The notes beneath the pieces were generated by a model, which ran no database searches, was not told the DNA's origin, and saw only the letters and a list, made by a program, of their open reading frames with translations. DNA of 64,000 nucleotides from an uncultured Holophagaceae bacterium (GTDB lineage Bacteria; Acidobacteriota; Holophagae; Holophagales; Holophagaceae), in contig CAIOFF010000059.1 in the NCBI GenBank assembly GCA_903857495.1, positions 1-64,000 on the forward strand, written 5' to 3'. A program made the translations under genes and the position numbers. This document shows, piece after piece, positions 17,225 to 26,090 of this stretch; positions within the stretch are counted from its first letter, which is position 1; each line of letters starts with the position of its first letter.

Positions 17225-17272
17225 AGGGCCTCCGGAGCGAAACAGCTATTGTCGCACGAAGGGGGCAGCCCG

Positions 17273-17704
17273 TCAGCGCTCGCTCCGGAACCGGCGCAGC
17301 AGGTCCAGCATCCCTTCAACATCAAGCTGTCGGACCACCACTCCGCCCAGCTGCACCGAAGCCCCGAGCCAGGGCCGCGCCGGGTCGGCGTCCTCGGGTT
17401 CCTCCCACGGCCCCGGCAGCTCATCGAGCGTGCGCACCAGCCGCTCGAGAGGCAGGGCCAGGCGCGTGCGCAGCACGGCCAGCGCCTCGGGGGGCCCGTC
17501 CAGGCACCGACCACCAGGCAGGTCCTCCCAGGCCAGCACCGGCAGGAACTCGCCGTGGTGGATGACGACCCCCTGGATACCCGGGAGACCGCCAGGCAGC
17601 GGGGTGGGCGGCGAGGGGGTCACCACCTCCCGCAGATCCCGGGTGGAGAGCAGCAGGTCCCGCCCCGCAGCCCTCACCAGGAGCCAGCTCCCCGCCTCAG
17701 ACAC
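17273..17704 (-). CDS. CheW-like adaptor protein
   Basis: A 143-residue protein with the CheW fold: SWLLVRAAGRDLLL at the start, then a REVV segment and GIQGVVIHHGEFLPVLAW, the strand pattern of CheW that binds CheA and receptors. It is slightly short and its C-terminal half is divergent. The GTG start at 17704 lies inside the end of the CheA gene (8-nt overlap), so the two are surely co-translated. A longer in-frame opening exists upstream but reads through the CheA gene. The role should be coupling the CheA-type kinase to a receptor such as one of the two MCP proteins in the window. Confidence 0.8.
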   Translation of the reverse strand: MSEAGSWLLVRAAGRDLLLSTRDLREVVTPSPPTPLPGGLPGIQGVVIHHGEFLPVLAWEDLPGGRCLDGPPEALAVLRTRLALPLERLVRTLDELPGPWEEPEDADPARPWLGASVQLGGVVVRQLDVEGMLDLLRRFRSER

Positions 17705-19718
17705 TGGCCACCCGCCGCATGAGTGAATCCATGGCCAGCCCCAGCACCGCCTCCGGATCCACCACCCAGAGGATGCCGTCCTCCTGGGGGCTGCCGCCCA
17801 TGATGCCAGGGGTCTGGGCCAGCTCCGGCAGACTGCGCAGGAGCACATCCCCCCGGCCCAGAACCTGATCCACCCCGATCGCCACCTCGAAGCTGCCCCG
17901 TCCGGCGGGTCCACCCCGCTGCGTGAGCACCACGAAGGTGCGCTGAGCCTCGGGGTCTCGCAGCCCCAGGCAGGCCTGGAGGGACTCCAGGGGAAGGCGC
18001 TCGCCCAGCACCTCAACCCGCATCCCGCCAACCAGGGGGGTCCGGCCGGTCTGGACCCGCAGGACACTGGCCAGAGGGATGCCGAAGACCTGCCCCTCGC
18101 AGCGGACCTTGAGGCAGTTCACCACCGCCCGGCTGAGGGGCAGGGTCAGGCGGATGAGGCTGCCCCGGCGCGGCTCGGTGGAGAGGTGGATCTCGCCGCC
18201 GAGGCTCTCCACCTCGGACCGCACCACATCCATGCCCACGCCGCGCCCGGAGATCTGGGAGGCCTGATCCTGGGTCGAGAAGCCGGGCTCCAGGGAGAGC
18301 CGGAGCAGCCGCTCCGGGTCGGGCCGCTCACCGTCCTCCAGCAGCCCGAGTTCCAGGCCCCTGGCCTCGATGCGCGCCAGATCGAAGCCCCGGCCGTCAT
18401 CGCGCAGGTCGAAGCGCAGGTTCCGCCCCCACTGGCTGGCCGAGAGCTTCAGGGTGCCGGTCTCGGTCTTGCCCTGGGCCAGGCGCTCGGAAGGCAGCTC
18501 CAGACCGTGGTCCAGCGCGTTGCGGACCAGGTGCAGGAAGGGGTCGGCCAGGCGGCTGAGCAGGCTCCGCTCCACCTCGAGCTCACCCCCCTGCAGCTGC
18601 AGCCGCACGGGCTTGCCCAGGTCCCGGCTGAGGTTCTTCACCATGGGCTCGATCCGGGAAAACAGGCTCTCGACCTTGACCATGCGCATCTGGAGGAGGG
18701 ATTTCTGCACGTCCAGCAGCCCCGTCTCCATCTCAGAGAGGAGCGCCCGGGGCGCCTCCAGGTCCGCCTCCTCGACCCGCCGCAGCAGCCGGCTGGTGGT
18801 GTCCCGGAGCTGGCCCACGGTCATGAGGCGGGCCTCCAGCTCCTCCACCCGCTGGGCGGGCAGCCGCAGGATCTCGGCCTCATGCACCGGGACCACCGGC
18901 GGGGCGGGGCCCTCCGGCAGGCGCTCGGGGACCACCTCTGGGGGCAACGCCGCCGGGGCCCGCAGGCTGGCCGGAATTCCCGCGGGATCCACCAGCTGCC
19001 GGCTTTCCATGGCCTCCCCTGCTTCCACGGGAAGAGGCTCCAGGGTTAGTCCCGCCCAGAGCAGCAGGAAGGCCAGGCCTTCCCGCTCCGGTGGCAGGTC
19101 CCAGGGGAGGGTGGAAATCAGCTCGCCCCGGGCCGCCAGGGTCTCGCTGATGGCCCGGAGCCGCTCGTCAAAGGTCGCATAGTCGAGACACACGCCCAGG
19201 GCGTGGATCGGGGTCCCCGCCCGCAGCACGGCCGTCACCCGCAGCCGCTCATAGTCGGACAGGGCCTTGAGCGTCTCCAGGGGCAGGTCCAGGAGGGTCG
19301 TCAGGTCCTGGGTCTGGCCCTCGGCAGGGCGGGCCATGGCCTCGAGCTCCCCGATCTGCCGGCGCACGGGCTGGAGGTAGTCCTCGGGCTCGGGCCGCCC
19401 CCGGCGGAGGCTGTCGAGCCCGGACTCGAGGGCGAGGATGCCCGCCTCCAGGGTCTCGATCAGGGAGTCCGTGGAGCGCAGCCGCCCCTTCCGCATGAGG
19501 TCGAAGATGTCCTCCAGCCGGTGGGCCGCCTTGCTGAACACGGGATACCCGAGCATGCCGGCCATCCCCTTGAGGGTGTGCGTGGCCCGGAACAGGGCAT
19601 TCACCGAGGCCTGGACCACGTGGGCGGGCTGCGGCTCCTTCAGCGTGGCAAGCGTCTGCCGGGCCTGTCCGAACAGGTCCTCGCATTCCGCCCAGACATC
19701 GTCGAAGGACTGATCCAA
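17697..19718 (-). CDS. CheA-type chemotaxis histidine kinase
   Basis: About 673 residues. An Hpt (P1) domain carries the phospho-acceptor His47 in ALFRATHTLKGMAG. A long middle region is followed by the P3 dimerisation helices (about 375-440), a HATPase domain with N-box LVRNALDHGLELP, G1 DDGRGFD and G2 GRGVGMDVV, and a C-terminal CheW-like P5 domain. There is no receiver domain. The start is uncertain: the TTG at 19718 has GGAGG at 7 nt, while the GTG at 19724 is almost on top of that element. Only cheW follows; no cheY, cheB, cheR or flagellar genes are seen, so it may control something other than swimming. Confidence 0.88.
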   Translation of the reverse strand: MDQSFDDVWAECEDLFGQARQTLATLKEPQPAHVVQASVNALFRATHTLKGMAGMLGYPVFSKAAHRLEDIFDLMRKGRLRSTDSLIETLEAGILALESGLDSLRRGRPEPEDYLQPVRRQIGELEAMARPAEGQTQDLTTLLDLPLETLKALSDYERLRVTAVLRAGTPIHALGVCLDYATFDERLRAISETLAARGELISTLPWDLPPEREGLAFLLLWAGLTLEPLPVEAGEAMESRQLVDPAGIPASLRAPAALPPEVVPERLPEGPAPPVVPVHEAEILRLPAQRVEELEARLMTVGQLRDTTSRLLRRVEEADLEAPRALLSEMETGLLDVQKSLLQMRMVKVESLFSRIEPMVKNLSRDLGKPVRLQLQGGELEVERSLLSRLADPFLHLVRNALDHGLELPSERLAQGKTETGTLKLSASQWGRNLRFDLRDDGRGFDLARIEARGLELGLLEDGERPDPERLLRLSLEPGFSTQDQASQISGRGVGMDVVRSEVESLGGEIHLSTEPRRGSLIRLTLPLSRAVVNCLKVRCEGQVFGIPLASVLRVQTGRTPLVGGMRVEVLGERLPLESLQACLGLRDPEAQRTFVVLTQRGGPAGRGSFEVAIGVDQVLGRGDVLLRSLPELAQTPGIMGGSPQEDGILWVVDPEAVLGLAMDSLMRRVASV

Positions 19719-19782
19719 TGGCACTCCTCCCTCCCGCCGATTCGGCAGACGGCCCCCTGCGCTGGAATCTGGGCGCTCCCGA

Positions 19783-19788
19783 TAGACT
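19783..19788 (+). promoter_or_regulatory. TAGACT, candidate -10 box of a leaderless kdsB transcript
   Basis: TAGACT ends 6 nt before the kdsB ATG at 19795, and no Shine-Dalgarno precedes that ATG. In bacteria with leaderless genes a TAnnnT box about 6-7 nt before the start codon places the transcription start on the ATG. No clear -35 box is visible. Confidence 0.4.
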
Positions 19789-19794
19789 GATCCC

Positions 19795-20580
19795 ATGCGC
19801 ACCCTCGCTGTCCTCCCCTCCCGCTTCCAGGCCTCCCGGTTCCCGGGCAAGCCCCTGGCGCTCATCGCCGGCCGGCCCATGATCCAGTGGGTCTTTGAGG
19901 CCGCGCAGCGCGCCCGGGGCGTGGACCGCGTGGTGGTGGCCACCGACGATGACCGCATCGCCAGCGTGGTGCGGGGCTTCGGGGGCGAGGCCGTGATGAC
20001 CGATCCCGCCCTGCCCTCAGGCACGGACCGCGTCGCGGCTGCCCTGGCGGCCCTGGGCGAGGCCTATGACTGCGTGCTGAACCTCCAGGGCGATGAGCCC
20101 GCCATGCACCCCGAGACCGTGGCCGCGGTGGTGGCGCTCATGCAGGCGCAGCCGGACCTGCCCCTGGGCACCGCCGCCTGCCCCTTCGCCAGCGCCGACG
20201 AGCTGTTCAACCCCAACGCCGTGAAGGTGGTGGTGGATGACCGGCAGCGGGCGCTCTACTTCAGCCGCAGCCCCATTCCCTATCTGCGGAGCTCCACCGT
20301 GTTCGAGCCGGACTTCCGGCCCTGGCTGGCGCCGGGCCAGCTGGCCCTCTTCCGCCGCCACCTGGGGCTCTACGCCTACCGGCCCGAGGCCCTGCGGGCC
20401 TTCACCCGGCTGCCCCAGCACCCGCTGGAGCAGGTGGAGATGCTGGAACAGCTCCGGGCGCTGGCCGCGGGCATGGCCATCGGCGTGGCGGACACGCCCC
20501 ACCTGAGCCTTGGCGTGGACGTGCCCGGCGATGTCCCGGCCGTCGAGGCCCTCCTCCGGGAGCGGGGCCTGGCGCGGTAG
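19795..20580 (+). CDS. kdsB: 3-deoxy-manno-octulosonate cytidylyltransferase
   Basis: A 261-residue enzyme that activates KDO with CTP to form CMP-KDO for lipopolysaccharide inner core. It begins with the nucleotidyltransferase loop PSRFQASRFPGKPL and contains VVVATDDDRI, SGTDRVA, NLQGDEP and the LYFSRSPIPY segment typical of KdsB. The length matches the family. It is divergent from cheA and followed 45 nt later by trxB. The candidate promoter sits immediately before the ATG. Confidence 0.95.
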   Translation: MRTLAVLPSRFQASRFPGKPLALIAGRPMIQWVFEAAQRARGVDRVVVATDDDRIASVVRGFGGEAVMTDPALPSGTDRVAAALAALGEAYDCVLNLQGDEPAMHPETVAAVVALMQAQPDLPLGTAACPFASADELFNPNAVKVVVDDRQRALYFSRSPIPYLRSSTVFEPDFRPWLAPGQLALFRRHLGLYAYRPEALRAFTRLPQHPLEQVEMLEQLRALAAGMAIGVADTPHLSLGVDVPGDVPAVEALLRERGLAR

Positions 20581-20625
20581 ACTGAGGGACAGGGCCGAGG
20601 GCCCCGTTCATCGCCAGGAGCGCTC

Positions 20626-21594
20626 GTGAGCCACCATAAAGTCGTCGTGATCGGCACCGGCCCCGCGGGCTACACCGCGGCCCTCTACACCTCGCGCGCC
20701 AACCTGGAGCCTCTGGTGCTGGAGGGCGCCCAGCCCGGCGGCCAGCTCACCATCACCACGGAGGTGGAGAACTTCCCCGGCTTCCGCCACGGCATCGCGG
20801 GTCCGGCCCTCATGGACGAGATGCGCGAGCAGGTGCTCCGCTTCGGCACCGTCATCAAGTCAGAGACGGTCCTGACCGCGGACCTGCAGTCCCGCCCCTT
20901 CCACCTCACCACGGACAAGGGCGACTACACCGCCGATGCCGTGATCATCGCCACCGGGGCCTCGGCCAGGTGGCTGGGCATCGGCAAGGACGAGGACCTG
21001 TCCCGGTCCGGCGGGGGTGTCAGCGCCTGCGCCACCTGCGACGGGTTCTTCTACCGCGGCAAGGAGATCGCCGTGGTGGGCGGGGGCGACACGGCGGTGG
21101 AGGAGGCGGTCTTCCTCACCAAGTTCGCCACCAAGGTCCACCTCATCCACCGCCGGGACCGGCTCCGGGCCTCCAAGGCCATGCAGGACCGCGCCCTGGC
21201 CAACGAGAAGATCCACCCCGTCTGGAACAAGACCGTCCTGGACGTGCTCACCACGGTCCTGGAGACGCCCATGGGCGAGAAGATCGAGAAGGTCTGCGCC
21301 CTGAAGCTGCAGGACACCGTGGACGGCTCCATCTCCGAGCTGCCCATCGACGGCCTCTTCGTGGCCATCGGCCACCAGCCCAACACCAGCCTCTTCACGG
21401 GACAGCTGCCCATGGACGAGACGGGCTACCTGCAGGTGGAGAAGGGCTCCAGCCGCACCCGCATCGAAGGTGTCTTCGCCTGCGGCGATGTGCAGGACCA
21501 CACCTACCGCCAGGCCATCACCGCCGCCGGCAGTGGCTGCATGGCCGCCATTGACGCGGAACGCTGGCTGGTCGAGAAGGGCCTCGCCGAGTAG
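20626..21594 (+). CDS. trxB: Thioredoxin-disulfide reductase
   Basis: A 322-residue flavoenzyme that transfers electrons from NADPH to thioredoxin. The FAD motif GTGPAGYTAA is at about 10-19, the redox pair Cys135/Cys138 is in ACATCDG, the NADPH motif is VVGGGDTAVEE, and GVFACGDV closes the FAD site. The GTG start at 20626 has GGAG about six bases upstream. TAGACT at 20578-20583, overlapping the end of kdsB, may serve as its -10 box. The length is typical of low-Mr bacterial TrxB. Confidence 0.96.
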   Translation: MSHHKVVVIGTGPAGYTAALYTSRANLEPLVLEGAQPGGQLTITTEVENFPGFRHGIAGPALMDEMREQVLRFGTVIKSETVLTADLQSRPFHLTTDKGDYTADAVIIATGASARWLGIGKDEDLSRSGGGVSACATCDGFFYRGKEIAVVGGGDTAVEEAVFLTKFATKVHLIHRRDRLRASKAMQDRALANEKIHPVWNKTVLDVLTTVLETPMGEKIEKVCALKLQDTVDGSISELPIDGLFVAIGHQPNTSLFTGQLPMDETGYLQVEKGSSRTRIEGVFACGDVQDHTYRQAITAAGSGCMAAIDAERWLVEKGLAE

Positions 21595-21680
21595 GCTGCC
21601 AGGTCGAAAGCAGGTCGTCTTTTTCGGCATCAGTCCCTATTTCGCCTTACCATGGGTTGGCCTTTGCTTCTGGCCCATCC

Positions 21681-23054
21681 ATGAACCTACTTGTCATTTC
21701 CCGACATGACGACCTTGTCGAGCGCCTCCGAATGGCCTTCGAGGGGGGGGGCCATGCCGTTATCCAGGCCGGGGACCCGCTGGAGGCCCTCGCCAAGGAT
21801 GCCTGGGGGGATGTCCAGGTGCTGGTGGTGGATGCCATCGGGGACCCCATGGACGGCTTCCGGCTCACCCGCCTGCTGCGGGGCGAGGCCCGGGTGCTCT
21901 TCCAGAACCTGCCCATCTTTCTGGTCCTGGACCACCCCCCCAGCGACCAGGAGCGCCTGGCCCTGAAGGCCAGCGAAGGCGACGGGTTCATCCTCACCAC
22001 CAGCAGCATCCAGCAGCTGCTGAACCGCCTGGGTCCCGTCATGGCCGGGGGCCTCAGCAAGGAGGGGTGCCAGCGGGTGCCCGTGCTGGGGTTGGGCCTC
22101 CAGACAGACCTCGCTCGGCGGGCCCGGGAGATCCTGCAGCATGTCGGCATGGAGCTGTATACCCCGCCTGCCCGCAACGCCTCTGAAGCCCAGCAGAGCC
22201 TGAAGTCCCCCGTGCTCCTGCTGGGACTCTCCGCCGGCGGCGTCCAGGGCGCCCTGGCCGCGCTGGCCCAGCTGCGGGACCAGAACCACCTGCTCTACAC
22301 GATCCTGGTGGGCCAGGTGAAGACGGACGCGGACCAGCGGAAGCTGATCCTGGCGGGCATCTCCGACTGGGTGCCCCTGCCCCTCCCCGCCCCCCGGCTG
22401 ATCCACGCCTGCAAGCGGGCCATCGAGTTCCTGCACGCGCGGCGGATCCAGGCCGAATACGAGTCCGCCCTCCACGACCTCCGCGCCCGGCGGAGCGTGC
22501 TCGAGGTTGAGGCCGCGACCCTGCGGAACGAGGTGCTCACGGATCCCCTCACGGAGCTGCTCAACCGCCGCGCCTTCGACCAGCACATCGAGCACGCCCT
22601 GCGGCAGTGGGAGCGCCACCGCCGCTCCTTCGTTCTGCTCATCGGGGACGTCGACCACTTCAAGCTCATCAACGACCGCTTCGGCCATCCGGTCGGCGAT
22701 GAGGTGCTGCGGCAGCTGTCGGCCCGCCTCCGCACCGCCCTGCGCAAGTCCGATCTGGCCTTCCGCATCGGGGGCGAGGAGTTCGCCATCCTCCTGACCG
22801 AGACCAGCCTGAAAGCCGGGGCCGAGGTGGGCGAGAAGCTGCGCAGCCGCATCGATGAGGAGCCCATCGCGCTGCCCAGCGGCCAGACCATCTTCCCCAC
22901 CATGAGCTTCGGCGTCGGCGGGCCCGGCGCCGCCACCATCTCAGAGCTGCTGTCCCAGGTGGACCGGGCGCTCTACCGGGCCAAGAGCCTGGGCCGCAAC
23001 CGCGTGGTGGTCTTCGGCGGCCTGGAGCCCCCCGCGGCGCCCAGCGGTCAGTAG
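21681..23054 (+). CDS. GGDEF diguanylate cyclase with two receiver-like N-terminal regions
   Basis: A 457-residue protein. The C-terminal GGDEF domain has LTELLNRRAFD, DVDHFKLINDRFGH and the active-site GGEEF, with an RKSD product-inhibition site five residues before it, so cyclic di-GMP synthesis and feedback control are expected. The N-terminal 260 residues look like two receiver-fold regions (MNLLVISRHDDLV and later VPVLGLGLQT), the first keeping an Asp in VLVVDAIGDPMDG. A run of nine G residues (21743-21751) lies in codons 21-24. The ATG at 21681 is preferred over a TTG at 21657. Its last 7 bases overlap the convergent lptD. Confidence 0.9.
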   Translation: MNLLVISRHDDLVERLRMAFEGGGHAVIQAGDPLEALAKDAWGDVQVLVVDAIGDPMDGFRLTRLLRGEARVLFQNLPIFLVLDHPPSDQERLALKASEGDGFILTTSSIQQLLNRLGPVMAGGLSKEGCQRVPVLGLGLQTDLARRAREILQHVGMELYTPPARNASEAQQSLKSPVLLLGLSAGGVQGALAALAQLRDQNHLLYTILVGQVKTDADQRKLILAGISDWVPLPLPAPRLIHACKRAIEFLHARRIQAEYESALHDLRARRSVLEVEAATLRNEVLTDPLTELLNRRAFDQHIEHALRQWERHRRSFVLLIGDVDHFKLINDRFGHPVGDEVLRQLSARLRTALRKSDLAFRIGGEEFAILLTETSLKAGAEVGEKLRSRIDEEPIALPSGQTIFPTMSFGVGGPGAATISELLSQVDRALYRAKSLGRNRVVVFGGLEPPAAPSGQ

Positions 23055-25354
23055 CGATAGGTGAAGAGGTCGCCCAGGCCGCGCAGGGTCAGGGTGAGGT
23101 CCACCCGATCCTCCCGGCCTCCAGAGAGCAGCGAGGTGTTCAGCGCCACGTGGGTGAACTTCAGCACGTAGGCCACGCAGGGCTCCACCCAGGCCAGGGC
23201 CACCTGGCTGGAGGCGAAGCCGTGGGTCCGGTAGTCGTAGTTGGCGCTGAACTCCAGCCGGCACCGGTCGTCGAAGAAGCGCTGGATGCCGCCGAACTGC
23301 AGCCCCTGCTGGCGCACCAGGAAGCTGTTGATGCCCGTGGAGAAGTAGGCGAGGTTGAAGCGGTTGCCCTGGCTGCCCTTCACGTCGACGCTGACCGCGT
23401 TGTCCGAGCCGCCCGTGCCCAGATCCGAAGAGCGGCGGAGGCTGATGCGCCAGCGGTTGTCCGGCTCCACGTCGAGGTCCGTGTTCACCGAGGACCAGCC
23501 CTGCTTGTAGCGCCCGTCGCTGAGGATGATGGGCGTCAGGTGGAAGCGGGTGGACACGGTCAGGCGGGCGAGATCAGCGAAGCTCACGCCGGGCCCGGAG
23601 CGGCCCAGGATGTGCTGCTTGAGGCCCAGCTCGAAGCTGCGCTCGCCAGAGGCGCTGTCGTTCACGCCGGGGTTCGAGTCCGCGCTGTCGAAACGCGGCA
23701 CCACGCCCACCTGGCCATAGCGGCTGGTCTCAGTGAAGCCGAAGTAGGGTTCGGCCACGTGCTTCAGCTCGCCGTGATAGCCCAGGAGCGACACGTCCGG
23801 GAACGAGCGTCCCACCTGAGGGCCCGAGAGCCGCAGGTGGGTGGAGAGCAGGAACCGGTTCGCGGCGGCCCCGTCCACCTCGAAGGGGCTGGTGGCGGGA
23901 TTCACGGAAGCGCCGTTCACCCCTCCCGCCGGGTCGAAGACGGGCGCGGCCAGCGTGCCGCTGTAGTGCGTGCCCCGCCCCATGAACTCGAAGTCCGCCC
24001 GGAAGGGACCCCACTGCCCCAGGCGACCATGCAGCCGGGCGTTGGCGTCCTGGCGGTCCCACGCATAGCCCTTGTCGTTGCCGGTGGCGCTGCCTTCGAT
24101 GCGGTAGGCGAAGCGCCCCAGACGAAGGCCGCCGTCCAGGTAGAGGGGACCCATGACCGGCACGGGAAAGAACCGGAACTCCGCCTGGGGCAGCGTCTGC
24201 CGACGCAGCGAGGCCGGAAAGTCATTGCTGTAGAAGGGATCGCCCTGGTCCTTGGTGAAGAAGAAGCTGCGCTGCTCGGCGGCAGACAGGCTGAGGTTCC
24301 CGAAGCTGAAGCTGCGGCCCAGATAGAGGGCCGAGTCGAAGCTGGTGCTGCCCAGGTAGCCGAGTCCCTTCCCGAAGTCGGCGTCCACCAGGTTGTCTGA
24401 GGCCTGGTTCACGTCCGCCGTGAGCTGCCAGCCATCCTCCCGCTGCCAGACCTCCTTGAGGGTGTAGCGGTAGCGGGTGGTGTCCAGGCTGCGCTGGTGG
24501 ATGGTCTGGCCGGAGAGGCTGCCTTCGTGGGTCAGGTCGGGCCGCCAGCGCAGATCCCCGCCCAGCAGAGTGCCCTCTTTGCTGAAATACTCCGGCGCCA
24601 GGGTCACATCCGCCGAGGGGCCGAGCACCTGGTAGTAGGTCAGGCCCACGGTGGTGCCGAAAGCGCTGGACATCCCCAGCGTGGGGGGCAGCAGGCCCGA
24701 GGCCCGGTTCGCCTGGGCGGGGTAGATGGCCCAGGGGACGTAGTAGATGGGCGCCGGGCCCAAGAAAATGAGCGCGTTCCGGAGGGTGGCGAAGCCGTCC
24801 AGATCGACCTTGAGGCTCGAGAGCTTGGCCTGCCAGCCCGGCTTTTCCTCGGGGCAGGGACTCAGCTCCACCGCATCGAAGGCCCAGGTCCGCAGGGTGG
24901 TGAAGGCCACATGGCCCGAGCGCAGGGTCCAGGTCGGGGGCAGGTCCATCTGCAGGGCCCAGGCTTCGCCCGAGCGGGTGGTCCAGCCCATCTCCAGCCG
25001 CTCACAGCGCAACCGGAGGTCCGGACCTTCCAGGCGGATGTGGCCCTGGGCGGCGAGGCGACCCTCCCGGATGTGATACTCGATGCGGTCCGCCAGCAGG
25101 AGCAGGCCCTCTGCCTGGATGGCGCCCTGCTCCAGCACCCAGACATCGGCGGCCTCGCGCACCCGCTCACCGCGCCAGTCGAAGGGGACGCGAGAGGTGC
25201 CCGGCCCGCCTTCAAGGCTGAAGGGGCGCAGGGGCAGCAGCTCCGCAGGAGTCCGCGCATCCAGGAGCTCCAGCACCGGCCGGCCCGGCAGGCTCTGGGC
25301 CCTCAGCAGCACCGATCCGGTGCACAGCAGCAACGCCACCCCGATCCGGCGCAT
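23048..25354 (-). CDS. lptD: LPS-assembly protein LptD (OstA)
   Basis: A 768-residue outer-membrane protein that inserts lipopolysaccharide into the outer leaflet with LptE. The N-terminus (RIGVALLLCTGSVLLRAQ) looks like a signal peptide. An OstA/LptA-type beta-jellyroll region follows (about 75-180, AQGHIRLEGPDLRLRCERLE), and the rest is a long C-terminal beta-barrel ending in alternating aromatic residues with Tyr last, as in outer-membrane proteins. YYVPWAIYPAQANRASGLLPP is the conserved plug-barrel junction motif of the family. The family's disulfide cysteines are not obviously conserved. Its start is 7 nt after the ZIP transporter stop. Confidence 0.93.
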   Translation of the reverse strand: MRRIGVALLLCTGSVLLRAQSLPGRPVLELLDARTPAELLPLRPFSLEGGPGTSRVPFDWRGERVREAADVWVLEQGAIQAEGLLLLADRIEYHIREGRLAAQGHIRLEGPDLRLRCERLEMGWTTRSGEAWALQMDLPPTWTLRSGHVAFTTLRTWAFDAVELSPCPEEKPGWQAKLSSLKVDLDGFATLRNALIFLGPAPIYYVPWAIYPAQANRASGLLPPTLGMSSAFGTTVGLTYYQVLGPSADVTLAPEYFSKEGTLLGGDLRWRPDLTHEGSLSGQTIHQRSLDTTRYRYTLKEVWQREDGWQLTADVNQASDNLVDADFGKGLGYLGSTSFDSALYLGRSFSFGNLSLSAAEQRSFFFTKDQGDPFYSNDFPASLRRQTLPQAEFRFFPVPVMGPLYLDGGLRLGRFAYRIEGSATGNDKGYAWDRQDANARLHGRLGQWGPFRADFEFMGRGTHYSGTLAAPVFDPAGGVNGASVNPATSPFEVDGAAANRFLLSTHLRLSGPQVGRSFPDVSLLGYHGELKHVAEPYFGFTETSRYGQVGVVPRFDSADSNPGVNDSASGERSFELGLKQHILGRSGPGVSFADLARLTVSTRFHLTPIILSDGRYKQGWSSVNTDLDVEPDNRWRISLRRSSDLGTGGSDNAVSVDVKGSQGNRFNLAYFSTGINSFLVRQQGLQFGGIQRFFDDRCRLEFSANYDYRTHGFASSQVALAWVEPCVAYVLKFTHVALNTSLLSGGREDRVDLTLTLRGLGDLFTYRY

Positions 25355-25361
25355 GGCGCGG

Positions 25362-26084
25362 TCAGTGGTGGTGCGGCAGCAGCCGCGCGCTTAGGAGGAA
25401 GATGCCCACGCCGGACAGCAGGGCCGCGGTGCCACGGAGTCCCGAGACCTTCTGCACCTCGGGGAGCAGGTCCGAGCTGGCCACATAGAGGGCCAGGCCC
25501 GCGGTCAGGCCCAGGATCGGTCCCAGGGGCAGGTGCAGCATGGACTGGCCGGCAGCTCCCACCAGGGCCGCCAGGGCGAGGGTGCCCGCCGCCAGCAGCG
25601 CGGCCCGGTTGCCGAAGCCCCGCACCAGGAAGATGGAGGCGATGGTGCCGCCCTCGGGGATCCGGTGGAAGAGGATGCCCAGGACCACGAGAGGGCCCAG
25701 GTTGCTGTGGGTGGAGAGGGCCGCGGCGATGGCCACGCCGTCCATGAGGCTGTGCAGGGACAGGCCCACCAGGGCCAGCACGCCGCTGAGCGGGCTCCCG
25801 TCCTTGTGGGTCTCCTCCCCGTAGTGGAAGTGCAGCGTGATGCCGTGCTCCATGACGTGGACCAGGAGGTAGCCCCCGAGCACCCAGAGGGCATTGGCCT
25901 CGCCCCCGCTGGACTCCAGGGACTCGGGAATGATCCGCACCAGGGTCAGGGACAGCAGGTAGCCCGCCGCCACGCCGGAGAGCAGGCGCATGAACTGGGC
26001 CCGCCCTTGCAGGAAGCGCACCACCCCCCAGCCACCCAGGAGGGTGGCCAGGGAGGCGAGGGGCGCCAGCCAGTAGAGGGACAC
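25362..26084 (-). CDS. ZIP family divalent metal transporter
   Basis: A 240-residue inner-membrane protein with about eight hydrophobic segments. The ZIP metal-binding motifs are clear: HSLMDGVAIAAAL in the fourth helix and HRIPEGG in the fifth, plus a His-rich cytoplasmic loop (HGITLHFHYGEETHKDG) and a HHH C-terminus. Members import zinc, iron or manganese; the metal cannot be chosen here. The GTG start at 26084 is 6 nt after the RNase gene stop and lacks a strong Shine-Dalgarno, so translation is probably coupled. Confidence 0.88.
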   Translation of the reverse strand: MSLYWLAPLASLATLLGGWGVVRFLQGRAQFMRLLSGVAAGYLLSLTLVRIIPESLESSGGEANALWVLGGYLLVHVMEHGITLHFHYGEETHKDGSPLSGVLALVGLSLHSLMDGVAIAAALSTHSNLGPLVVLGILFHRIPEGGTIASIFLVRGFGNRAALLAAGTLALAALVGAAGQSMLHLPLGPILGLTAGLALYVASSDLLPEVQKVSGLRGTAALLSGVGIFLLSARLLPHHH

Positions 26085-26090
26085 GGGCGG

